Part shown: one piece after another, positions 35,502-46,859 of the stretch
How positions within the stretch are numbered: the stretch's first letter is position 1
How the letters are laid out: each line of letters begins with the position of its first letter
Source: Marasmius tenuissimus
Taxonomy: Eukaryota; Basidiomycota; Agaricomycetes; Agaricales; Marasmiaceae
Direction of reading: 5' to 3'
Assembly (NCBI GenBank): GCA_029532415.1
Contig: JAQOTA010000069.1
Coordinates: 1,550,001 to 1,614,000 of the forward strand
Length of the DNA stretch: 64,000 nt
Position numbers and translations under genes: made by a program
The notes under the pieces: generated by a model
What the model saw: only the letters and a program-made list of their open reading frames with translations
What the model was told of the DNA's origin: nothing
Databases searched by the model: none

Positions 35502-36456
35502 ATGACAGTCGCTCTCAACAACAAAAGTGTCTCCGCATCGGCCTTCTACTTCTCTCCACCTGAGGACGGCAGTCATCCCCACATCTATACAGAGCCCCGC
35601 GAGGGTGTTCCCTACAAGAATTACGGACAGGAGGAACATACTGTCCAGTTCGAGGATGTTCGTGGAAAGGAGGACTCATACTCGCTCGACAAGACCGGAT
35701 TCTACTTCGGGAAGCACGCTGCCAACCACAAATCGTTCAACAACGATGAAGAGATCAAGAAGGAGTACTATGCTGAAAGTGCCGAGCTGCTTAAACGCGT
35801 CACCGGTGCAAGCAAGGTCGTCTTCTTCGATCACAGTACGTATCGATCTTCATGGTCTAGTACAACTCTCGATCCTGAAGTCTGTGTTATCAAGCCCTCC
35901 GTCGCCGTCAAGGTGAACCAGGCCTTGAAGCAGATAAGCGTGGCCCCGTGCCCATGGTTCACGTCGACCAATCCTCATCTGCTTCACACAACCGTGTTCG
36001 CCGCCACCTCCCTGAAGCCGAGGCCGAAGAGCGATTGAAACGCCGATTCCAAATCATTAATCTCTGGCGCCCAATCTCCCACCCAGCATTTGACTGGCCT
36101 CTCGCGCTGTGCGACTTCTACAGTGTCGACAGGGAGAAGGATCTTACCCCAGTTGATTTGATCTACCCGGACAAGGTCGGACAGACCCTAGGCGTTCGGT
36201 ACAATCCCCAGCACAGATGGAAGTATTTGAAAGGAATGACTCCGGAGGAGTTCGTCCTCATCAAGTGGTGAGCGGGTCTCTTCAGCTGTGATCGTTATGC
36301 CACTGAGGCTGACATGATGCCTATAGTTATGATTCCATCGAAGACGGAAGTGTAGCAGTTCTGACCCCACATACTGCATTCAACGATCCTAGCACACCCG
36401 CTGGATCGCTTCCGAGGCAGTCGATCGAACTCCGAGCTTTGATTTTCTATGACTGA
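35502..36456 (+). CDS. AsaB/CmcJ-like hydroxylase/desaturase
   Basis: Three exons (35502-35835, 35895-36267, 36327-36456) give exactly 278 residues. The protein belongs to the fungal family related to CmcJ (cephamycin methoxylation) and AsaB (aspergillic acid cluster), oxidoreductases often found in secondary-metabolite clusters. Diagnostic motifs are VPMVHVDQSSSASHNRVRRH, RFQIINLWRPI, DWPLALCDFYSVD, TLGVRYNPQHRWKYLKGMTPEE and KCYDS. The HVDQ and NPQH histidines are candidates for metal or substrate binding by analogy. The start MTVALNNKSVSA is preferred over an in-frame Met six codons upstream. No signal peptide is present, so it is probably cytosolic. The next gene, in the same orientation 1.2 kb downstream, encodes a secreted FAD oxidase. 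Confidence 0.85.
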
Positions 36457-37686
36457 ACATGTTGTCGATAACGCCAGACCTGCCGAATAACGTTTCCTGC
36501 TTAGTATGTCAAGTTCATATCTAAATCCCTATTCCCTCTTTATCACTACCACACTTTGGGACATAGAAGGACAAAAATAATGAAATTTGCGCTGGGAACT
36601 GCTGAGGATACACCCTACTAGCTCTACAGATATGAGATTGGAGCTGTATTGAGTCGCGTGGTTTTCATATTTCAAAACCTGATGAATAAGTACAGCAACG
36701 GTGTGCCCGGGGCCGCTCAGCATCGACTCTCAGTGCCGATCGAGTCAGCAACGTTGACAACAGTCTACAACAGTCTTAAAAGTGGTGTGGCGGGTGTCAG
36801 AGGAATTCGGAGAATTGATCCGGTAGCTCCGGCGTCGGTGGCATGATCAGACAACTTCCTAAAAGAAATAAGAAATAACCATCACTACGCCGTTCGTTTG
36901 TTCGGCCACACACTCTCTCGGGCCTTTGAAGTCTCTGAGCGCTCACAGATTGGCAGTTGGTGGATCTCTCGGTCAAATTTCTCGACTGGCAGACATCGGA
37001 CGTTATACCTTCATCGAAGTTTGGAACGGGGGCGGTGAGCGCCGAAAGCAAAGTCATTTAGGCTTCCCCGACACTATGGAGAGAAAAATCAGGTTGATCA
37101 GCGAAAAATTGACGTGGACTGGTGCGATTCAACTCAGAACATCTCTTTCAGCAGGTGGTAGTCCCCAACTGTCTAATTTCTGCTCCGATAGATACGACGA
37201 TTCAATTCCGCTGTTGAGCGACCCTCCCGTTGCTCACGGTGGTTTTCTTGTAAGTTACAAGAAGTCGGTCATAGGACACTGAATAGTAAGGGCGCTTGTG
37301 GATTCAATCTGGCACGATGCCAAAGCACCATGAGGATATCTTTCTCGCCGCCTTGAAAACTGGTCTACTGGAGATTTTGAGCAAACAACGCTGGGTCTGC
37401 CCGTCAAGGTTGGAGGGCGCTTCTCCCTGGAATTCTTGACGTATAGTCGAATGTCAGCAGGCTGATGCTGTCCTGAAAACCAAGCTTCGCGGTTTTCCAC
37501 GTTGCGAAACCAATTCATTCCCGGGACCGAGAAATCAATAACACTGGGTCGCAGGCCGTGAACTCCAGAAAGTTGTCCAATCCTAGTCACTTGAACATGC
37601 TGATGACTTCGGCTGTGCGGCAAGCAAACTTTAACACAGTTATATATAAAAAGGAGAACTAAGTCCCTGGGCTAACCATACGGACC
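36457..37686. other. Intergenic, upstream of BBE-like oxidase
   Basis: About 1.2 kb without a supported gene. Frames at plus 36926-37282 (118 codons) and minus 37255-37623 (122 codons) show no known motif and no splice consistency. A TATA box lies at the downstream end. Confidence 0.4.
37641..37653 (+). promoter_or_regulatory. TATA box of BBE-like oxidase
   Basis: The sequence TATATATAAAAAG lies 46 nt before the start codon at 37687, a suitable distance for a core promoter with a very short leader. Confidence 0.5.
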
Positions 37687-39739
37687 ATGGCTGCAACTCG
37701 TATTACCCGTTTTTTGGTCTTCAGCTTTGTGGTGTTATCACCGTCGCTCCCTTCCCTGGCGTTCGAGGATCATTCGTGCAGGATACTCCCTTCAGACGAC
37801 GCCTGGCCTAACGAAAGTGTTTGGGACGCTTTCAACACATCGGTGGACGGACGTCTCATCAAGGTCGTACCTGACGGTTTACCTTGTCACGATCCAGAGT
37901 ACAATGAGAATCTTTGTGAAGTCGTACGGGAGAACTGGCTCGTGCCTCAATTCCAGTACGTTCCCTCGTAACTTCTTGTCTTCTCTCACGCCTCAATTTC
38001 TTCACAGCTCGGGACGACCTGGTTCAATCATGAATTCATTGTTGTACAACCGAAGCTGCGATCCATTCGCTCCTCGAGAGACACCATGCACGATGAGGAA
38101 TGTTGTAGAGTACTCAGTCAATGTGTCTCAAGCAGAGCACATTATCAAGGCTGTTCAGTTCGTCAAGGAGCACAACATTCGGTTTGTAGTCAAGAATACC
38201 GGGCATGAGTGAGCATCAAACAAGTCGTCTTACCTCCGTGCCATGTTGCCGGTGACTGAGTCTATGCTCACAGCTACATGGGGAAGTCTACTGGCACGGG
38301 TGCCTTGTCAGTTTGGATGCATAATTTCCAGGGCATAGAGTGGGTCCCGGACTATGTTTCTACTGGCTACACTGGACCAGCCATCAAAGCCCCAGCAGGA
38401 ATACAAGGTAAGGACTTGGCAACGTTTGCTGGTGCTCGAGGGCACGCCATTGTCAGTGGAGAATGTCCAGTAAGGGGTTCATCCTCTACTTTGCACTTGT
38501 AGATCTCACCTCTGAGTTGTTAGAGTGTCGGTTTTGCTGGAGGTTATATTCAAGGTGGCGGACATTCGATAATCACTTCCGCCTATGGAATGGCCGCCGA
38601 CCAGACCTTAGAATTTGAAGTCGTCACCATGCAAGGAGAGCACCTTGTTGCTACACCCACGCAGAATGAGGACTTGTACTGGGCTCTCAGTGGTGGGGTA
38701 CGTGAATATTATCCTCAATCAGAATCAAACTCTAAAAGGCGACTCAGGGAGGCGGAACCTACGCAGTCGTGTTGTCCGTAACCGTCAAAGTGTTCCCAGA
38801 TGGACCTTTGACCCTCGGCTTCCTCAATTTCACGGAAGTCCGTTCTGAGACCTATTGGCAGGCAGTCGCCGCCTACAACGCTATCATACCAGACCTCACG
38901 AGCTCTCGGACCACCGTCTTTGCATCCTATGCCAGCAATTACTTCGAAATCAATCATATGGTCGCTGTAAATCAAACGGGGCAGGAACTAACGGCCGTGA
39001 TTCGCCCATTCTTAGACTCACTTGACGACCTTGGTATTCAGTACAATTTCTCAACCCGCTCCGACGTTCGTTATCTCGACGTGCTTGAATTTCTGGGGGG
39101 TATACTACCTAGCATCGGGGACCAGGTGCTCGCCACCCGACTGCTGCCTCGATCGCTTTGGGACAATGAAACTGGCATCGCGAGTGTTGTGGACGCGACG
39201 AGACAGGTCCTCGAGGGTTTCTCCGGTGTTGTGGTGGCCGATCTTTCGTTCAAGCCACCGACCCGACTTCCTGGAGATCCTCAGAACGCTGTTTTGCCTG
39301 CGTGGAGAGAATCGCAGCGTGCCGTTTTTTCTGTGGTGTAGGTCCCTAAAGTTGATTGTTGAGCTAGTCCCTTCCTCACATCCATCATCTTAGCCTTTAC
39401 GCGGGCAATGAGACGCAAGCTGAGGCCTCTATGGCGGTGCAAAAGGTTTCTCAGGCGATTTCAACTTTCAGAGAGATATCTCCAGGGTCGGGTGCGTACC
39501 TGAACGAGGTACGTGTCGAATCGAGTTGTATCTAGCATGTTTCTGATTAGTGACGGTTGCTTCAGGGGGACTTATTAGAACCAAACTTCAAAGACGCATT
39601 CTATGGCCCGAACTATGACCGACTGCTCAACATCAAGGACAAATGGGACCCAGATCAGATTTTGTATGGGTCGACCGCTGTTGGTGGGGATAGATGGCGC
39701 GAAGATGAGGACGGAAGGCTCTGTAAGGTAGTCGGGTAG
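37687..39739 (+). CDS. Secreted BBE-like FAD-linked oxidoreductase
   Basis: Seven exons (37687-37955, 38008-38208, 38274-38469, 38524-38697, 38739-39337, 39394-39508, 39566-39739) give exactly 575 residues. An N-terminal signal peptide is clear (ITRFLVFSFVVLSPSLPSLA). The PCMH-type FAD domain shows FVVKNTGHDYMGKSTGTGAL, whose His is the expected covalent FAD attachment. It continues with GECPSVGFAGGYIQGGGHS, and the Cys there may make a second (6-S-cysteinyl) link. GLSGGATQGGGTYAV and the C-terminal BBE segment NYDRLLNIKDKWDPDQILYG complete the family pattern. Such enzymes oxidise alcohols, amines or sugars with O2, giving H2O2. Several N-x-S/T glycosylation sites support secretion. The substrate is unknown. 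Confidence 0.9.
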
Positions 39740-40058
39740 ACACAATCAGAGCCTGTCGGTTGAATAGTAGATACGACGAAGATATAGTTATATAGCATCT
39801 ATACGTTTTCGTATCGAGACGAATAGTTTCAAAGATGAGCAGAACGGATATGCATGGGCTGTAGTAGTAAAAACATCGTAGGCGAAAGCGTGCAGCAAGC
39901 GCGGAGCAACGGGAAGCAGAGGGGCAGAAGGAACGAGCGTGGAACGTGAAAATGAGAAAAGAAGGCTTGCTCTACCGAGATCGTGTTCACCTGCAGTAAT
40001 GTTGCAAGGTTATCAGGTAGTGCCTGTCTTAAATCAAGGCGGGTACATCAGATTCAAT

Positions 40059-42575
40059 TTATAGCCTATCCTTGAACCATTCCACACTGCGAACCCAAGT
40101 CATCCTCGACGCCTCGACTCCTTCCAACGGATGTCCATCATCCGGGAACCACAACATCTCCACATCGTCATCCGGCAAACCTGCCTTCGCCCTAGCAGCT
40201 TTCAGGGCATGATAGTAATCGATACCTTGCGTCGGGGAAACCCTCTTATCCGACCCGCCGACACATAGGAGAACACCAGCTTTGACCTTCTCGACATGGC
40301 CGATAGGCGCCGCCTTGAACAGTGCTTCGTACAGTGCAGGAGTCATAATACCGATATCCTTCGGCTGCGACGCATTACCAGTACGGCCGTCAGAACCAAT
40401 AGGGGATGACGGGAGGGAATATTCATGTCCGAATTCTCCCCAATACCAATCTCGTATATCGGTGTTAGTGACCTCTCCGCAGGAGGTCACAGGGTTCCGA
40501 AGACATGCTGCAGCGAACGTATCAGGGTACTGGGCAAGTACTTTGGGCGAACCATCAGTTATCGGGAGAACATCATCAGAGTTTACGAGACTCACGGTGG
40601 CCAATGAGGAAGCCGCCGTGACTACCACCGAATAAGAACGCTTTTTGACCGTCTTTTGCTATGCCCAACTCCGTCAGGTGTCGGAGAGATCCGATGCAGT
40701 CCTCGACATCGAGAGTGCCACACTTTCCCAATAGCTGTCGAACATGAGTTTCTCCGAATCCTAGGGAGCCAGTGTAGTTTGGCAGAGAAATATTAACTAT
40801 GAACGAAACTCGTATTGAGCAACGATTGATGAGGAGAGGAAAGTGAACTCACATCCTGCGAGTGCGAACGCAACATTTGCCGGATTGAACCCGACGAGGC
40901 TGGTCGCATGAGGCCCGCCATGCGGCATCATGATGTGGGGAGGGATCTTCCCAGCTTCAGGATTGGTGTGCTGGATAACGATAGTCTCTACTGGATGACG
41001 GTCTGGAACGCGAACAGTGTCGACTTTGAGCTGAGCTAACTGGTGTTGAACTGGATACTATCTGTTAGCGCAGACGGTTGGCAAGTACAGGAGTGTAAAC
41101 GAACTTTCGGTGGGAAGCTCTGACAGCGTCGTTTGAAGCTCTTGCCAGGAAACGTTCGCATTGTCGTCGATTTCCCCAAGAATCACTTCGTAGGGTACCG
41201 TCGGAGAGGTCCGAACACATATAAACCTGCGTTCGCCATCGGTATTGAGAAGGAACGAGCTATACAGCGAACTCGCTGAGCTCGTTGGCGTGAGATTTCT
41301 TATCGTTCCATCATCAAGGGAGATAAGAAGAATGACATAGTATGAGGCGAGTGCGGAGTGGGTGATGAGGTAGTCGTGGCCACGAATCCGCACGAACGGG
41401 AAAGGGGAAAGAGCAGGATCAGGATATAGGCCTGGAAATTCGCCATCCTTGAGATCGTTGACTACATCGACAACTATCCTTGAGCTGTCGTAATTGACTT
41501 CACTCGTAATATCAAGTGAATGAAGCTGCGATGTAGAGGCGTGCGCTCCTCCGGAGCTGACAGCTAGCCAAACTAGGCGCTCCCGACCCTCGTTGAAGAC
41601 GAGGCGAGGCGATCTGCACGATAGATGAGGTGGTGTAAGCTTCAAAAGTTGGGAATCGACGCTTGATGGTATAGTATCCGCTACGAAAGCTCTGCTTAGA
41701 GCGTCCTTCTCTAGCGAAATCTGCCATATCCCACTCGGCCTGTTATAGCATCCCTTCACTCCCAATAGCCTTCCCCCAAGACTATGTTCATATCCAGTCG
41801 CAAATAGTACGTTCGCTTTCGACGAGAAAAGGGCCTGTCCAAACAAGATGTGGGGTGTGTTTGTTGATATCCGGATTACCGCAGTTTTCTGGGTGTTCTG
41901 GCCTCTCGAATCCCAGAGAAAGACAAAGATAGCTGGACGTTTCTTTCCCGGGAATCCTTCGCCAAATGATTGGGAGTATCTGTAGTAATCCGGAGTGTCC
42001 TTGGATTGTTCATTCTTCTCCTCCGCTATATATACTACCGAATTCTCGGTGTCGGAGAAGGATATGGTCGAGAGGTAGTCTGTTTAGTGTCAACGTTAAT
42101 CTTGGTTAAGCACTCAGTACTTTGAGCCCAAAGAAAGACTCTTATCGCGATAGATCTAGAAGAACTAACCATCGTTATAGAAAGCACCGTGCACTTCTGT
42201 GACCTCTTTACTTGCTACGATCGACTCCTTCGACCACACTTCAACGAAACGCTTTTTCTTGTCATCGGAGCCGATCTCCTTCAAGTTTACTCTGAGCTTG
42301 CCAGATGGCGAGGGTCGCGATAGCACCGTGTCGCCAGCTTCCTGATTTGGAGAAGAAAAGACAGAATTCGCAGAAATGAAGATGGATTTGGATACGGAAC
42401 GTTTCGTATTCCTTGTGAAGTCTTGAATGCTTGAACTCAGTTGAACGACTGTATTCGAATTGAGTTTCCTGAGTTCTACACGTTTGAAAGGCTCTAACTC
42501 ACCATTCCGGTCCACGAAATACCCAGATATCGGGGCTGGGAGCTCAGCAAGGCGATCATACAAGGTGGAAGTCAT
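40059..42575 (-). CDS. Acylaminoacyl-peptidase / S9 prolyl oligopeptidase
   Basis: Multi-exon gene (first exons 42575-42170 and 42079 to about 41103; further introns near 41050-41100, 40800-40855 and 40555-40605) encoding about 730 residues. The N-terminal part is a beta-propeller-like region (LYPDPALSPFPFVRIRGHDYLITHS, DDGTIRNLTPTSS). The C-terminal alpha/beta hydrolase has HIMMPHGGPHATSLVGFNPA (oxyanion region), FLFGGSHGGFLIGH (nucleophile Ser in G-x-S-x-G), VGGSDKRVSPTQGIDYYHAL (acid Asp) and LWFPDDGHPLEG (His), so the triad is complete. Family enzymes release N-acylated amino acids from peptides, usually in the cytosol; no signal peptide is visible (start MTSTLYDRLAELP). It converges on the BBE-like gene. 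Confidence 0.88.
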
Positions 42576-43020
42576 GAGTAGAGTAGGAAAGGTTTCCCAC
42601 GCACAGACCGTCAGCGAGACGCGCGCTTTTTGTGCGCGCTCGAACCTTTCCCGAGAGGGTCGGCCTTTCTACCCATTGATGATGAGTAGCTAGACATTTT
42701 GCGGTGCAAGCCCTCGACACATCTGTCATTGGGCTCTACCTACAGTGTACACCTCTCCCTGATACTACTCACGCCCACCAGAAAAGTGAAAGCCAGGTGA
42801 GTGGATTTCCCCTGTGAACCAGAGATTGTTCGAGCTGAAACTTTTTGGTTAGCGGCCGCACATTCCACTCATCCCTTTGTCAAATTGTATCGACTTTGCT
42901 CAAACCATCAGTCCAGAGTACTTTCAAAGCCAGGTTTCTACCGATAGTGCGTTGATAACGTTTCTGAACACTTGTCAAACTCGACTCATGTCGCGATCAT
43001 GAAGGTTCAGCAGTACTTCC
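42576..43020. other. Divergent promoter region, peptidase/F-box gene
   Basis: 445 nt between divergent start codons. It should contain both promoters. GCGGCCGC lies near 42853. No coding motif or repeat is recognised. Confidence 0.4.
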
Positions 43021-44688
43021 ATGGATTCAGGGATCAGTCGGTGCTCTGCAGTCCGAAAGCTTTTCAGGAGGACCATCACTTTCTCGGACAGGGAATTTCT
43101 TATGCAAGTGCTGTATGAATCGCAGGAAGAGGTCAAAGGATATGATGCTGAGATCAATAAACTCAAAGCAACTCTCCTCGCGCTAACCAATAAAAGGGAT
43201 GGCTTGGAAGCCAGGATTGTGGCCGCACAATCCCTCCTCTCTCCCATCCACAGGCTTCCATCAGAGATGCTCGCGAACATCTTCGCACAGTGTCAAGATC
43301 CAGATGATGCGCTTTCCCCGTCGACAACTCCCGACATATTCACATGTTCCATGGTTTCTGGCCGTTGGCGAGAGGTTGCACTCACAACGCCGTCGCTGTG
43401 GACAAACTTACGCATCGAGCTAGTGACGTGGCTGGTATCTCACGGGAGAAGCTCAATTCTGTCACCGGGTGGATTGACGCGCCTCAACTTGGAACGGCTA
43501 AATCGCACAGTGCAATTGTATATTAGTCGCTCCGCGAAGTGTCCTTTAAACCTTCATCTCGAATCTGGTTTGGGAAGCCTCTCCGAAGGACACCCACAAA
43601 TTCGGCAGCTGTTAGAGATACTCACACCAACATCTGACCGATGGGGTAGCGTTTCTCTTTGGTTACAACCTACATTATTCGAAGACCCTGTCTTCCACCC
43701 CGTCCGCAAGCAGCTCTCTTCCCTTAAACACCTCACTCTACATCCCTCGGATCGTCTGGAGAATGAGAAATGCCTCGACCTTTTTCGTCACTGTCCTTCC
43801 CTCAACTCCCTCCGATTGCATAGCGTCGGTGACAGGATAGATCCCAGTCGGCTCTTGGCTCCTTGGAGCCAGCTCACAAGGCTTCACCTGTATTGGTGTA
43901 CTTTTTCTCAAGTCGCACCCATCTTGAAGCTGTGTACGGAGCTAGAGGATCTCAGTCTTTCGTTTGTGTGGTCGGACCCTCCCCTAGAATCTTTCGCTCC
44001 CATTCTTTGCCCCCGCATCAAATCCTTGTCGGTCGAGGCCTTCACCAGAGACAATCCACTTTCTGTACTACTGTGTTTGACACTCCCCAGTCTTTCACGC
44101 CTGGATGTCCAATACGAGATTGCCGCTTATAACCCGCACGACTTCAGTTTCACACCAATGAACTTCATGAGCAGCTTCATAGCACGCTCTGCTTGTGTCA
44201 TCACCGAGATACATATCCGTCCTTCACTCCTGGCAACAGATCATGAGCTCATTCGCTTTCTCAGTCGTTTACCCGGGCTAAAAGCTCTCACTATGGTGGA
44301 AAACCAGTATGGAGTATGGGCGGAGGATAGCGAGATGGACCCGGATGACGAAGATGTCGCTACTCTTCGTAGTGCGACGATAGTCACCACTGCTTTCTTG
44401 AACAATCTGCGCGTTTTTCACCGTGCTTCTACCAAGAAATGCGTTCTACCGCGGCTCGCCCATCTGTCGCTCTCGGTCTTCGGAGCAGAGCTGGACCAAG
44501 AGGCTCTTGTAGCCGCGATAACCTCCAGGTGGCTTCCGGAACCGGCTTACGCCGCAGCAGTGGGTGTTGACTGCCTTCGTTCACTTTCGGTCAGGCTAAT
44601 GGCGAGAGATACTACACCCATTGACACACTGCAATCCCTATATTTTCTCAGAGATGCGGGACTAAGAGTGGATGTCTACCGGGATTGA
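43021..44688 (+). CDS. F-box protein with coiled coil and leucine-rich C-terminus
   Basis: A single uninterrupted exon of 555 codons. Residues about 28-70 form a coiled coil (SQEEVKGYDAEINKLKATLL). An F-box follows (PIHRLPSEMLANIFAQCQDP, then CSMVSGRWREVALTTPSLWT). The rest has irregular leucine-rich repeats (LFRHCPSLNSLRLHSVGDR, LCTELEDLSLSF, RIKSLSVEAF). This coiled coil plus F-box architecture is heavily expanded in Agaricomycetes. F-box proteins are substrate receptors of SCF ubiquitin ligases, but the target is unknown. The Met at 43021 opens the frame; an internal Met at 43102 is an alternative start that keeps all domains. Confidence 0.9.
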   Translation: MDSGISRCSAVRKLFRRTITFSDREFLMQVLYESQEEVKGYDAEINKLKATLLALTNKRDGLEARIVAAQSLLSPIHRLPSEMLANIFAQCQDPDDALSPSTTPDIFTCSMVSGRWREVALTTPSLWTNLRIELVTWLVSHGRSSILSPGGLTRLNLERLNRTVQLYISRSAKCPLNLHLESGLGSLSEGHPQIRQLLEILTPTSDRWGSVSLWLQPTLFEDPVFHPVRKQLSSLKHLTLHPSDRLENEKCLDLFRHCPSLNSLRLHSVGDRIDPSRLLAPWSQLTRLHLYWCTFSQVAPILKLCTELEDLSLSFVWSDPPLESFAPILCPRIKSLSVEAFTRDNPLSVLLCLTLPSLSRLDVQYEIAAYNPHDFSFTPMNFMSSFIARSACVITEIHIRPSLLATDHELIRFLSRLPGLKALTMVENQYGVWAEDSEMDPDDEDVATLRSATIVTTAFLNNLRVFHRASTKKCVLPRLAHLSLSVFGAELDQEALVAAITSRWLPEPAYAAAVGVDCLRSLSVRLMARDTTPIDTLQSLYFLRDAGLRVDVYRD

Positions 44689-45263
44689 ATTCGACAACTT
44701 CCTACTCGTACCAAGCTTTGTATTAGTAGCTCTGGGTAATGTTTCTGCTCATAGTATGGCACACAAACCTTGCTTCCTGTACATTCTTCCTTCTTTCGAT
44801 ACTTTTCTGGTCTCATCGACATGAAGATACAACCCAGCTCTAGCCTCTGCCAGTGTGCGCCTAACTCCCTATACATAATACTTACCATCTTCGTGAACCT
44901 TTCATTTCCCAAAAGCCGGAACTTGACAGGCAGCCTCCTGGGATGACTACTCATGCGTATAGCCCGGAAGGCAGTCTGTCCGCCCGTGGGGCCTTGCAGT
45001 ACAAAATCAAAGTCGATGCGTTGAAACGCCGCCCACAGCGGACAGCGCTTGGGGTCGGGGGATCGGGCCGTACCTTAAACATGCACAAATACTGGGGCGC
45101 TTAGTATTTCCCGTTGGCGCCAGCACGGACCACCCGTCTTGTTCTCTGACACCCATCTTCAACTCGACCTTCCTCTGTCAACATTCCCTTATCTCCTATT
45201 TTCCAACGGTATCTGCAACTTCTTTGAGCTTTACTTCCTGAATATCACCACCAGCGAGTTACG
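44689..45263. other. Intergenic, F-box 3' / CBS-domain gene promoter
   Basis: 575 nt with no supported gene. A pyrimidine-rich tract just before 45264 is typical of promoters of highly transcribed fungal genes. Confidence 0.4.
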
Positions 45264-46046
45264 ATGATGGCCACTTTGCAACCAGCCCCCGCCCACCAAA
45301 GTACATCAGCCCCCATCTCGACGGTCAATACCGGTTTCACAGCAGATAAATATCGAGGAGCGGTCGTTGAGGTATGTTCTCGAGTGTTGTAGGATTCAAA
45401 ACTCTCGTGAGCGCTGACTTCGATTTAACAGGACCTCCAGCTTCCACCTGCATTTGCCCTTCCCTCAATGGAGAAAGTCTCGAGAGTTATCGAGTTGGCT
45501 TATGACAGAGATTTCTCTCATATACCGTACGCTCACTCCGAATTTTGACGCGTCGTATCCACAAACTGATTGCACCTTCAACTCTCTGCGTGCACACCGA
45601 ACCATAGTGTCCTCGACAAGACTCGCAAACCACTCGGTTATGTTGAAGTCACCAAACTTAAGCAACTGTGGGAGGCCGGAAAGGCAGATCCCGTGCGTAA
45701 TATCTTCCAAAGCGGCCGTCGTCATGCGTTGTGCCAGGTTGCGGCCGCTTTACTCATACATCGCTGACCATTCACTCTTTAGTCCGATTCTGTCTCGAAG
45801 TACATGACAAAGTTCAAGCGCAGCATTGGAACTAATCCGTACACTCTCATCACACCCCTCACTGAGCTGAAGGAATTGGAGGAGTTCTTGAAGGACAATA
45901 TTTTCGCCCTAGGTACGAACCCGGCATCACTCAGTTTTTGATACGAATCTCACGTTCGGAGTTTAGTTACCGATGCGAACAGGAAGTTTGTCCTTGCCGT
46001 AGCAACATCGCAAGATTTGGAGAATTTTGTCACCAGGAGGGGTTGA
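45264..46046 (+). CDS. Small CBS-domain protein
   Basis: Five exons (45264-45371, 45432-45526, 45608-45692, 45783-45912, 45967-46046) give exactly 165 residues. The first CBS motif is AYDRDFSHIPVLDKTRKPLGYVEVTKL. The second is TPLTELKELEEFLKDNIFALVTDANRKFVLAVATSQDLENF. The two form one CBS pair, a module that usually binds adenosine nucleotides and senses energy state. There is no additional catalytic domain, and the N terminus is short and Ser/Pro-rich. The gene starts ATGATG, and the second Met is an alternative. The partner or target is unknown. Confidence 0.85.
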
Positions 46047-46859
46047 GGGAGGTCACCTTAATTAGGGATATCCATGTACGATATATGTTCGTATCTCTCT
46101 CCACTGGTCCTATCATAGAGAATTGATTATTATATTCTAGCATTGTAATATTTCTTCGGACCTCTGAGGATCATAATCCTGTATTTGCTCTCCTGAAACA
46201 CTCCGCACAGATCTTTGCACTACCGCACCTCTTGATGAGATGGATACTGCCTCTCAACTGCGGATACGGTCTTCAAACAACCGCCCTCGGCCTTGTTTTT
46301 AGTCTTTCGTGTGAGTATGTGGGCGTGTGAGCAGATTGGATGACTAGTGAAGTCAATCTTCCAATCCGAAATCTCTTGCGGGCTTTTTCATGCCGTGGGT
46401 GATCCTTCCCATGTCTGCTCCACGAGGGTTTTAGGCGTTTCCCCATGATCTTCAGTTAAATTTGGCCACAGCAGCTAGGAGATAGTCGTAAACGAGGGGC
46501 TTTGGACGTCGTGCATCGTCACCTGTGCCTACTACGACACTCTAGTTTCCTCCCCGGACCGACTAATTCCAAGAATCCGACCGAAGTTACAACGTAAACC
46601 CTCGGATCTGATATACCATCCTTTACAATGCTCTCTACTTCTTCCGAATGAGTTCCCCACGTTTGGCTCGTGTTGATCCTGAATAGGATTTCCCTCTCCC
46701 ACCGAATTGAGAATACAGCTATGATTCTCAAGCGTCCTCATTGGTACGTGATTCTTCCTTTAAGAACAGACGCGTCAGGATGGCATCCTTTTTTCGCATT
46801 CCCTCGTTTCTTCTTGCCCCCATTTTCTACCGCTTTCATCTGTGCGAGCATCTACGACC
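46047..46859. other. Intergenic, CBS-domain gene to DUF6534 gene
   Basis: About 810 nt on the plus strand between two genes of the same orientation. Short open frames only; no motif was recognised. T-rich tracts just before 46860 fit a fungal promoter. Confidence 0.4.

Noticed and set aside
36926..37282. 118-codon plus-strand frame upstream of the BBE-like gene
   Set aside because: No homology pattern or splice evidence; probably chance.
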